DNA from: Imbricaverruca yamaguchii
Taxonomy: Eukaryota > Arthropoda > Thecostraca > Neoverrucidae
Length of the DNA stretch: 64,000 nucleotides
Assembly (NCBI GenBank): GCA_034440575.1
Contig: JAOTOL010001143.1
Coordinates: 186,001 to 250,000, forward strand
Direction of reading: 5' to 3'
This document shows, in pieces, positions 24,901-36,900 of this stretch (positions are counted from its first letter, which is position 1; the number at the start of each line of letters is the position of its first letter). Under the pieces are notes generated by a model, which was not told the origin of the DNA, made no database searches, and worked only from the letters and a program-made list of their open reading frames with translations. The position numbers and the translations under genes are program-made.

Positions 24901-27900
24901 CTGTGTGGGTCGGCCAGCGCAGCCCCGCATACTGTGTGGCGCCAGCACAGGCTGTGTAGCCCCGCATACTGTGTGGGTCGGCCAGCGCAGGCTGTGTATC
25001 CCCGCATACTGTGTGGGTCGGCCAGCGCAGGCTGCGTAGCCCCGCATACTGTGTGGGTCGGCCAGCGCAGGCTGCGTAGCCCCGCATACTGTGTGGGTCG
25101 GCCAGCGCAGGCTACTCGATACTGTGTGGGTCGGCCAGCGCAGGCTGCGTAGCCCCGCATACTGTGTGGGTCGGCCAGCGCAGGCTGCGTAGCCCCGCAT
25201 ACTGTGTGGGTCGGCCAGCGCAGGCTGCGTAGCTCCGCATACTGTGTGGGTCAGCCAGCACAGGCTGTGTAGCTCCGCATACTGTGTGGGTCGGCCAGCG
25301 CAGGCTGCGTAGCCCCGCATACTGTGTGGGTCAGCCAGCACAGGCTGTGTATCCCCGCATACTGTGTGGGTCGGCCAGCGCAGGCTGCGTAGCCCCGCAT
25401 ACTGTGTGGGTCGGCCAGCGCATGCTGCGTAGCTCCGCATACTGTGTGGGTCATCCAGCACAGGCTGTGTAGCTCCGCATTCTGTGTGGGTCGGCCAGCC
25501 GGCTGTTTCAATCTGGTCTCTGCGTCTGGTGATCTAGGCATACTGTATCCGGGATCCGATGAGCGTCACGTGACCTCGATGGTAATGCACTCATGAGCCC
25601 ACAAAATCAATCAGTTCCGAAATCCGACCAAAAGGGCTCGTGATGTGAACGCAATGTCTGCCTATTTGGCTGGTTCGTCCATCTGCAGTCTGGAGACAGA
25701 TCGTCCACTATGGATGGCATGTTGGAAAATTAAGCTTGTACAAGCCGTCCTCAAGATGTTTTGGCAGTGGCGTAGCCAGGATTTGTTAAGGGGGCCGACG
25801 AGAAAAAAATGCAATAGAGAATGCCTTCGGTACACTTCACACGCCGAAAAGTTCGGTGTTATGCAGTGAAAATGTCAATTTCCTGCTTTGTTTAGTGTAG
25901 TTTCGGTTGCTAAGTGGAGCGAGCCGACCCCGCCCCCTGTTGGCTGCGCCTCTGTGCGTTGGTATAGTTCATCACATGCGAGCGTCGTCGATTTTGTGCT
26001 CAATCCATTCAGCGGCACTAACTTTCGGCTGACAAGATTGACTGCATTACCGTTCATCAGCAAGGCTTGCGGTGGCTATTTGTCCCTGTTATAATCCTGA
26101 GCATAGCAAGCAAGGCTGGTTTGTTGTTTTGTAATCTTGGATATGGAGAGGAAAATGTTTGCGTAATCAAATACGGAGAGGATATTTGTATTCCAACTTG
26201 TGATATCCAAAGCTCAGCTTCCACTTCCCGGTGAATCTTGAAGACATTAGCACAGGTCAGTTCATTGTCAAACAGCCCCATTCAACCTTCCAGTGAAAAT
26301 AATGGGAGGATAATTTTCTGGAAAGGATAAACTGATGGATGCCAAACATCCAGGAACAGCCCTACATTTGTAATTTCACTACACGGAATGTGTCAAAGGT
26401 AGGATTAGGGTAGGAAGGCCAGCATGGCTTATACCGGACTTGATAAAACCAATCAAGGCTAAGGAATCTGCATTTAGAGTGTTTCAGAAAGCTTCAAATA
26501 TCGTAAATCTAAGGTCGTATCGAAAAGCTAGAGACGCTGTGAAGCGAAAAACCAGAGCAGCAAAGCGAGCAAAAGAATTGGATTTGGCTAGGAACTGTAA
26601 TGGGGACAGCAAAAAGTTCTTTAGTTTCTGCAAGCTGAGTAAAGTTTCTAGTACAGTTGGTCCACTGTAAGTAAATGGGACTATATTGGGTGAATATAGT
26701 GAGATGGTTAAGGAACTCAGCAAGAAGTTTAAATCAGTGTTTACATTGGAAGATATAACTAATCTGCCGACCGTACACCATAGTTCAGCGATATGTGATC
26801 GGATAAACGATGTTGATTTCATTGATAGTGATGTTGTTTTCCATCATATCAGGAAAATATAGCCAAATAAGGACATGATTAAATTTATGCTAGGGTATTG
26901 TAGGAAGCTGAAAAGGAACTGGCATTTCCACTTAGTATAATATTTTGTAGATCAGGTTCATAAAATGAAGTTCCAGCAGATTGGAAAAGGGCAAATGTGG
27001 TTCCTATTTTCAAGAAAGGAGAAAGAGGAAATGTTGAAAACTAATTGGCCAGTGAGTATCACATCTCTAGCCTGCAAGGTACGCGAATCAATTATCAAGG
27101 ATAGAATAGTTAGTTATCTGGAAGGAAACAGATTGATTCAAGATACTCAACATGGGTTTATAAAATGGCGACCGTGTCTCACAAATCTCTTGGACCTTTT
27201 GAACTTCGCTACAGAACAATTTGATCAGGGAAATCAGGTTGATATAGCATATCTTGACTTTAGTAAGGCCTTTGACAAGGTACCCCATAGACTGTTAATG
27301 ATGCAGCTTCAGGTCCATGGTATTGCAGGTAGCATCTTAAAATGGATAGAGTTGTGGCTTTCAGATAAACAACAAAGAGTGATGTTAAATGGTGCAGCCA
27401 TCATGGCAAAATGTTCTTTGTGGAGTCCCTCAGGGGACAGTACTGGGGCGACTACTGTTCATTATATTTGTAGATAACATTGAAAGTGGCCTAAGCAGTA
27501 AGGTTTTGACATTTGCGGATGATTTGAAAGTCTTTAGGGCAATAACAGGTAATAATGAGAATATCTCGCTGCAGAAAGACTTAGACGAACTGGTGAAGTG
27601 GTCCGAAGAATGACAAATGAAATTTAATTTTGATAAGTGCAAAATCATGCATATAGGTAAGCAGCACATGAAGGCTCCATACTGGATGGGTGGCCAAGTA
27701 CTATGATGCCAAGTGTGATATGTGTAAATGTGCCAAGTATGATACTATGCCAAGTGATTCAATAGGAGAAAGATTTAGGTGTTATTCTGAACACAAAATT
27801 GGGGGCATCAGAAAAGACCAAGGAAGCCCGGAAGAAGGCACTGAGAATGCTTGGGGCAAGAAATATGAATATATCATACAGAAGTGAGGAAGTCATCAGG

Positions 27901-30900
27901 AAGCTTTACTGTGCATATGCCAAGCCACATTTGGAATACTGCATCCAAGCTTGGTCTCCTAGTTATGCAAAAGATTGTTGGCTTTTAGAGAGAGTACAAA
28001 AGAGGGCTACAGAAATGTTGAATGGTATAAGCAAACTGGCATATGAGGAAAGATTGAATAAATTGAATATGTTTTCACTTAGATATAAAAGGTTGAGAGG
28101 AGATCTCAGCGAGGTCTTTAAAGTTGTGCATGGCCTGTATAAGGGATATCTTGTGGAAATGTTTGAAGTTAACCTAAATGATGCAATTAGACGTCAACAA
28201 TTCAAAATTAAAGTTAACCACAGCAGGATAAGGTTAAGACAGTTTTTCTTTACCAACAGGGTAGTAGAACACTAGAACCAGCTTCCAGAAACCATCGTCA
28301 GTAGCAGCACATTGAACATGTTTAAAAACGGCATAGACAATCGTTATAAGAATAGAGGGCTTGCTTTTCAGTATTCCAGGGAGGGCTGATCAACGGATTT
28401 GGTGGGCAACTGATTGAGTGTTCAGAGTGCAACCAAGAAGGGTCTTTGTGGCTCATAGTTGCACTAATCTTTTCTGTCTTTTAGGTCGTTATTATGTGTC
28501 CAATCCTGAAGCCAAGATGGTCACAAATTCTTGTTCACTGCAGGCGGAATATCAAATACACACAGTCTTACTCTCAACGCTACTCCATGCAGGGATTGTT
28601 ATATGTTATGTTGGAAGGTGATAAGTGTGATGGAGTATGTGGACGCTAGATAGCCACCGGCAGTTCATGCGCCCTTAAGCCCAAATAGCCGATCATTGTC
28701 TGAGTATGACGGCTTGCTGAGACGTTGATGTCACGAGGGGAGACGCACGCCTTGCATCCTGATGGCCTCCAGCATTGGCAGATGGGCAGTTCATATGTTT
28801 AGGTTGTTAATGATACTGACAGACCCGGAAGCTCCTAAATTTGTTCGAAGAAATTTATTACATTGTCTCCAACTAAAATATTCACTTCGGAATTACCTAG
28901 CTAGGGGTATAGGTGCTGTTAAGCTAATGCTCAATTGACATCTTTATATAGCTAATGGTTCAATAAACATCAACCAGGAGGTTCAATCAACCTCCTTATC
29001 TAGCCTAACCGCTATGTGTAGCGAACCTATCATACGCACAGCACACATTTTTATCACTTATCGATGCATTTATTGACTAGTCTTTTCTCCTTTTATTTAT
29101 TGATGTATTCCTTTCGAAGTTGTATTTCAACTGTCTAACCTAATAGCTAAAAGTGTGCGCTAGATTACGAAATTTACGGTATTTTCAGAGGTAGAGAACA
29201 TCATAAGGCAGTTGTGACTTGTCACACAAATGTTGCCGAGACTTCCCACGTGTCAGTGACCATTGACTGGAATAAATGCCATAAAGAGCACAATTTCACC
29301 CACCAGCATTGGCCACGACTCTCCACTTATGTCCCCTCTCAGTCCCCACAGACCCGACAGTGTGAACCGGCTCTAGCCTGACGCATATTTTTGCGGGCCT
29401 GACAGCCACACGCAGTGCTTCCTGCAGGTTGTGCTGATCCATACGTCCCACGTCGTGTTTCTGTGCTGACGATGTGAATGTCATTAGGCAGCTCGCGGTA
29501 AGCCACCGGTCTTCCGTTTCAGAGGCGGCGTACCCCACCGCCACAGACGAGGATCTCCCGCCGCCTCCCCCGCCCGATCTCTACGTGGACTCCTCCGAAT
29601 ATACGACAGAACTGCCCGCCCCGCCATCTCCCGTCAGTTCGAGCTACTCGGAGTTGCGCCGCGCCAACCAGGGGGCGCCGCCACCGACGTACCCGGCCAA
29701 TAATCAGTTTTCTACGTATGCACCCGCCTCACAAACGGTGAGCAGTCCGAATGTGGGAGAGGCCCGCTGCAGGTTATCCCAGCCGCTTGTGGCTGGCCGA
29801 CCCGACGGCCCGCCCAGCGCACCACCACGACAGCCGAGTCTGTCTGGAAAACCTGCTACTGATTGATTGGCAGGGGTGTAGTTCTATGGAAACGTGTGTG
29901 CCGTCACGCAATGGCAATAGGCGATATCTCCGTACTGGTGTCGGGCTGGTCGAGCTCGACAAACGACATGCCATGGTCTAGCCCATGAAGGAAGCAGTGA
30001 GGCTGTTATTGGAAGATTTTACTTGCGCTGCTAATATACCAAATATTGTTAAGCAAGGTGAGGGATTGTCCTGAATAATTATGGCTGAATTTCGGGTATG
30101 CATAATTTAACATAGGACGGAACAATTTAACATTGAAAAGACCCAGTTTATGGCCGTGATCTGGGTGGCCGTGTAGTTAAGGTTTTTAGCTCTGGATACC
30201 AAGGTCCGGCGTTTAACATTCGCACCACTCGAGACACTTCCAAATCCCACGGCCCACCGACGAAGCAGTGTGGGCGGTGCCATTAGCCGTGATCAATGCA
30301 TAAAGTGCGTTGTAAACCACAAAATAAATATAAATGAAGGGCCTAATTTAGCATTGGAAGATCGTGTGCTCCTTCAAAAGCATACCGAGCGACACCCGTC
30401 TCGATAGGTATTGTAGAAGTGCGTATTGAGAGGCATTCAAGAAGTTCGGGCTAAAAAGTGACCGACCTAGTTGACTCACCACCACCAAACACCACCCACC
30501 ACCACCCGTACCCTCTCGTACTGCCCGCCCACCTCGTATTCTAGCTCTTGCCCTCTACCCTATGGTATCCGTCTCCCACATTCCACAGCCTCGAAATGAC
30601 GAAGGCTGCACGAAGAGACTTTAATCCGCCGCCAACGTAGGCCAATTCCTCCGTACTCATGTCGAATTCTCTCTGTTGCGGAACTCGTACGCAGCACACC
30701 TTTTGCATTGGGGACTTATGATCTTCAGGGCAGTCCAGTTGCCCTCACAGCTCTGCTCGTAGGGATGACCGCTAAATGACCTACCCTGGTCGATGCGCCC
30801 CCAAACCCAATCGTGATCGGAGCCTTTGTAGGCGCGGCTGCGCCGATACCGTGGCGTCCCCAGTGGCCGCTGACAGGCGACTCCACTGGTGGTGGCCAGG

Positions 30901-33900
30901 TGACAAGACTAACGCCCACCTGGTGGTCCGCCCGCCGCAGAGCTCCACGTACGAGTCCATCTACGAGCCGGTGCGGCCGCGGCCGGGCGGCGGGCCGGGC
31001 GCCGCACGCTCGCCCTACCCGCCGAGCGGACCGTTCGTGGCGCCCGGCGCCCAAGGTCTGGCGACGGCACCCAGCGCCCAGCCGGTCACCAACCCGGACC
31101 GGACGGGCCGCGAAGCCGAGGTGGACACGCTCACCAGTCTGCTGGTGCACGGCCTCGACAACCCTCAACCGGACTTCTTCGGTGAGGCGCCGCCGCCTCC
31201 GAAAGATGCCCCGCCCCACCATTCGCCTGTCGGGCAGAGGTAGTGCTACATTGACAATGGACAAGTTTCACGTAACTGGTTTTTGGTTGCGAAAAAAAAA
31301 CGGTACTTCGCAGACAAAACTTTTCTCTCTTGCATTAGCGCTTTTCCATGCTCGCTTTACTCTTTTCCATTATCTTTGTGCTATATTAGTAATTTCCAAG
31401 CCTATTCTTGGCGTCGCCAGCCAACTGAAAAGTATGCATTTACAGAGAAAACAAGTCACCACATCATGTTGACCACATTCATGAACATTGCGCCGGAAAA
31501 AGAAATTAATTCAAAGAATTCAAAAATTAGCCACAGTTTCCATCTTTGTAGAAAGTGTACTTCTATTTTGTTGGAGTTTTTCAGCAAAAAAATGGAAGAT
31601 TAATATCTCCGTTTTAAAGCTAATCCTCGATGTGAAAAACGTCAATCTTCAAACTTCTGAAAAAAGTACTCTGATTTCAGTTTCCACGCCTACCGAAATA
31701 CTTGTACCTACCCTTAACTACCAGTGGCAAATATACATAGAAATGTTTGCAAGCGGGGCCACCAGCAGAGATCAGCGGACTGTCTCGGCGAGCAAAATCG
31801 TTCGACAACGTCCCCATCTTGTCGGCCGTCGGGAGGCCGATAAATATTGCTTCTAGCTTACTTGCAGCTAGCTTACTTGCATTTGTATACATGGGCACAG
31901 ACAAGAATAATAGCGTCGTTTTCTACGATCCATTTGGCGCTGACGATCGGATGTGATGCAAACTAAAGCTGTCGCGATTATTTCGAACAGGCAGCTTCCC
32001 AAATAGAAGATAAAATGTTCGTCAAGCATCGCTGAGCTCGCGACGAGTAGCCTAGGGGTAAGTTGCTCGTCTCACAATCGAAAGGTTGTGGGTTCGAGTC
32101 TCACCTGTCGCTACTCTTCGCCCGCGACTAATCGGCGTGGGAGATTGGCGACGCTACATGACTCAACGGTCGACGTGTCGTAAAACCAACAACCAACCAT
32201 CGCTGAGCTCGGCAGATGTGACGTCGCAAATGTTTTGAGCAATCATGAAGCATGATATTCTAAGGTGGTCCTTTGAATTATTGAAGAAATTTATGGATAT
32301 TCAAGAAATAAATGAATACCATCATCGTCTTTAAAACAAAATAAAAGTAACTAGTGACACTTGAAAAAAAGTACGGCCTGGTCTCGACATGAAACTTGTC
32401 CATTGCTGATGTAACGATGGCTGAAGTGTGGCAGTGGGCAACGGATGTGAGGCACGTAGGTGTGGATTTGGGGGAGCCGTGCATGTGCGATGTGGATAGG
32501 ATGTACGCTAGGTGGGTGTAAGATGACGGTGGGCGTAAGCCAGAACAATGTGCGAGTACGATGAATGCAAGGCTGGCTGATGCAAGATGATAGGATATTG
32601 GCAATGCGAGTGCAGGAGTGTGGTGGATGGAGGGTAGACTGGTCCCTGCCACCGTCAGTTGTGTAGAAATTTGATTGCGTACGTGGGGTTAATATGATTG
32701 GCAGTTGGCAGTTTTACAGTAAGACATGTTTTCGTTCGGATCTTGATATCTCCACATCTGCAGTGCCTGCCTAATATGCAAATGATTAAATTTGCTCCTA
32801 GTCGTCGGAAATTTCACGAGGCAAAAATTATGCCTTCCGTGATCGCTGTCGTTCCAGCCATATGTTTCGTCGACGGCATCTCCCCGTTGTTTTTTTTTGT
32901 TGGACGCTAAATGAACCCGTAAGTTGGCGCGCCCTTAAACTCAAATATCAAGCATTACTTGTTTTGCATGATGATGTGTTTACTAACTGGGCACATGGAC
33001 TTGGCAGGCATGTGCACCAAGTGCGGCGACAAGGTGGTGGGCGAGGGAACCGGCTGCACAGCCATGGACAAGGTGTTCCACGTCACCTGCTTCGCGTGCC
33101 ATGCGTGCCACGTGCTGCTGCAGGGACGGCCATTCTTCGCCGTCGAAAACCGGCCGCACTGCGAGGAGTGTTACATGGTGCGAGCCGCTGCGACGTTACG
33201 AGCCCCGAGGCCCGAGCCGCTGTTTACCTCGAGTGTTAAATCATTCTTCCACCAATAGCTATTCAAATCCAACCAGTTAAAAAAAAATCATAACTCCAAA
33301 GTGAGTTGAATAAATGTTTCCAAATCCGCGCTTGGATCCACACCCTGCAAGAGTTCGCCCCCATAAGACATAGACTGAGTGGACCCTCTGGAAGTCCCAC
33401 CGCATGCCGCCCGTTGTGTATGACTGACCGTTCAGCACGCACGTGCCGGCCGCTCGATGACGCGGAGCTCCGCCTGTGGCGATACGTTACGCGCCGCTCC
33501 CTGCCTCGGCTCTGGGAGCGGCCAGTATACAGGTGGGGGTGCGAGTCGCACAGTGCCGGCCGAGTGGACACGTTCACAGCGGCTGCCTGGTGTTCCGCAG
33601 AATACGCTGGAGCGGTGCAGTGTGTGCTCCAAGCCAATCCTGGACCGGATACTGCGTGCCACCGGCAAACCGTACCACCCGCAGTGCTTCAGCTGCGTAG
33701 TGTGCGGCAAGTCGCTCGACGGCATCTGCTTCACTGTGGACGCGGCCAACCAGATCCACTGCATCGAAGACTTCCACAGGTGAGCGGCGCTCCTCAACAG
33801 ATGACTTCCACATGTGAGCAGCACTGCCAAAAGCCTTTCGTGGCGAATCAACACGAAATACAAGTTGCGCTTCATTGTCCCATTTGTGATCTCAGCGACC

Positions 33901-36900
33901 AGCATGGGTCTGCGCATGTTTTCTTAGCTACGAGCAGCGACCATTATGTGGGGGAGGCCACCCGCATGCCGTGCATGTATTCTGCTCTTGTCGATCATTG
34001 ATCAGCGATGACGCTACCCTTCTCATGCATGGCGTGTCTAATTCGATGACTCGTGTGTGCGTTTGCTTCTAGGAAATTTGCGCCCAAGTGCAGTGTGTGC
34101 AGTGAGCCCATCATGCCGGAGCCTGGTCAGGAGGAGACGGTCAGGGTGGTGGCGCTGGACCGCAGCTTCCACGTGCAGTGCTACAAGTGTGAGGTGAGGA
34201 GGCAGCACTGTTGGGGCGCCGCGATCCTGGGACGAGAGCCCGGCGACTGCAGGGCATCGTCCGTTGCAGATCCTCCGCTGTGGTGGCAAGCATTGTCGCT
34301 CGCGTGCTGCTGCTTTGCTTCGGCGTTGGTTCCAGTGCAGAGATGCAGCCTTCTAGGCTGAACTGTGGGAGGTCTGTGGTTTAAGTGCGACCTCCGGCAG
34401 CTTTTATGAGCCGCCTTCAATCAAGGATACTGCAAGGACTAGAGATGTTTTCGTCGTGATTTGCATTTAGTATTGCCTCTCCTGTGTGAGCTAATTTAAT
34501 TTTAATTTCAAATACCATTCGGCCTCCGATCACGTCGAGGGTCCCAGAGGACATGACCTAGCTTCGTGAATCAGTACTATTTTCATTAGGTCACATAAAT
34601 TGTTAGGTAGTCGTCACTCGCCAGATATAAAGATGGAAGATAATCAGCAAACTGGGTATCACGAGTTCCGTTTCGTTAAAACTGACGGAGAATTGCAGTC
34701 GAAGCATGGCTATAGAGGTATTTTTTGTCAAACGCGAATTGTTTCTCGAAGTTTAATAGGGACGCTCTGACTCCACAACCAAGAGGAAGGTTGTATCGTG
34801 TTCTGCCCAGAGTATCTTTCATTGTTTGTTTCCCCCTCCCCCAGAAATACAAATTGATATAGCGTTTCATAATTTGCTGGAACAGTATCACGGGCTATCC
34901 GCGCTAGCGTAATCAATGGATCGAAATTACTGGCTATTTCGTTAGGCGTCAGACGCAATGTTAATGCGGACATCAGGGGGACCCGCAGTAAAGAAAGGAA
35001 GCAGGTAGGTTCCTGATGCTATCCAAGACCTCTGAAGCATGCGCCCGCGATACGCTCGTCCGGATGTTCATTAGTGTGTGCGCGAAGAATATAGTTACAA
35101 TTTATGAGACTCTATATCTATCAGATATGATGCGAATTGCATGTATGAAGGTTAGCTTGCCTTCAGACGTCAATTTGATTGCCAATTGCAGTGATATATT
35201 GCGCATATTGTTACTTTGCGTATTGCGTTCTCACACGATTTCCCAACATTAACGGCCGGTCGCCGGCGGCCTCCGGCCCGTCCCCGACCGCACGCCGCCA
35301 TTCATAATACGGTAGGGCGCAAACCATTCCCTGAATGTTAATGGGCCCCAACGCCAAAGTAAGAGGCCGATTTTCAGATTTTGAAGCACTAGGCGATGTA
35401 CCTGGCATGAGTCGCGCCACTATTACAGTCGACGTCGACAGGTTTTCTCGATATTGTCTAAGAATATTGTGCTCTATTGGCGTTGGATGGAAAGAATGTA
35501 TGTACAACCGTGAATTTCTCCCATACCATTTTGGCGTGGCAGAACTGATGCTGCTTAGTGTTGTTGAAGGGTGGAACATTACGTTACTTTTTGTCATGCC
35601 ACCCTCCGGATCCTCTGGGCAGCAACCGTCGGCGCTTGGCGTGCATCGACCCATGCCAGAACCTCAATAATTCCGGAGGCTTCATGTCAAAAGGTAACAA
35701 AAATGACAGGGTTAGATAACTATAAATGTAGTCGAGTATGACAGAAGGCAGCTGATGCTATGGCGGTTTATTTTAGATCATTGGAAATTAATTCGCATAT
35801 GTAGAACATCTGATATACAAATAAAAGTCATGCAATGTGATAATTCGAGACAGAAATCGTGGAGTTGAGTGCAAAAGTGACAGGGTTAGATAAATATAAA
35901 AGAAGTCGAGTATGGCATCAGAAGGTAGCTGAGTTTATGGCAGTTTATTTAAGGCCATTGGAAATTAAATCGGTAATGTGAAACATCCGATATTCAATTT
36001 GAAGGAATATAATGTGATAATTCGAGAGAGAAAAATTGTGGAATTGAGTATAAAAGTGACATGGTTAGATATCTATAAAAGTCAGGGATGCGGAGCCGGG
36101 AAAATTTTGGACGGCTCCGGCTCCGACTCCGGCTCTGAGTAAAATGTCCCGGCGGCTCCGTCTCCTGGCAAAATGTACCGGCTCTGGCGGCTGCGGCTCC
36201 GGCTTCGGCCCCGGTTCCGTACATCCCAAACGTGATTAATCCATCAAGTAAGAGCTAGAGAGGGTATGTAAAAAAAAGTTACCCGTGACCACTTAGAGGC
36301 GCAAACTTCAGACAATTATAGACAACTTTCCCTTATAAACCCTGTATCTATCTTTAAATAAACACCCGACCCCGCCCAAATCACTTTTCGGTGTTTTGCC
36401 CTCGTAAACTAACGCTCGCTTCGTGCCGTATTGGGGCAATCAGAAGAGGGGAGACTCGAATCAACAACACTCCCCATCCCGTGAACGGTCCAAGGAACAC
36501 CAATGTTGAAATTGTAATATTTGACCTCATCTCTAATAAGGTACAACAATCCGTTGATGATGGAAACAATGAACTTAACTAAACTAAGCATGGAACTATT
36601 GCATTGACTACTGAGGCTAGAATATGGTTATTGGTTATTCTACAATCATTTGATGATATTTTTACATGTTACGTGTATTTACATGTTACATATATATATT
36701 TAAACATTTTGGCTTTTGAAAATGCGTTTTTATACCATACCATACCATACCATACTAGGTATAATGTGTTCATTTCGCGTTTGCTAATTTTGTTTAGTTT
36801 ACACCTCTTTCGGAGTCGGAGCCGACCTGCTTTTGTCGGCTCCGGCTCCGACTCCGGCTCCGAGTAAAATGTCCCGGCGGCTCCGGCTCCGGTTCCGGCT

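Noticed and set aside
31182..31243. Read-through of zyxin exon 4 to the TAG near 31243
   Set aside because: TTCG|GTGAGG is a strong donor, and the phase joins exactly to LIM1, as in other family members.
32039..32110. Functional tRNA-Val gene
   Set aside because: The D and T stems have mismatches, and the sequence continues into a SINE body shared with another copy.
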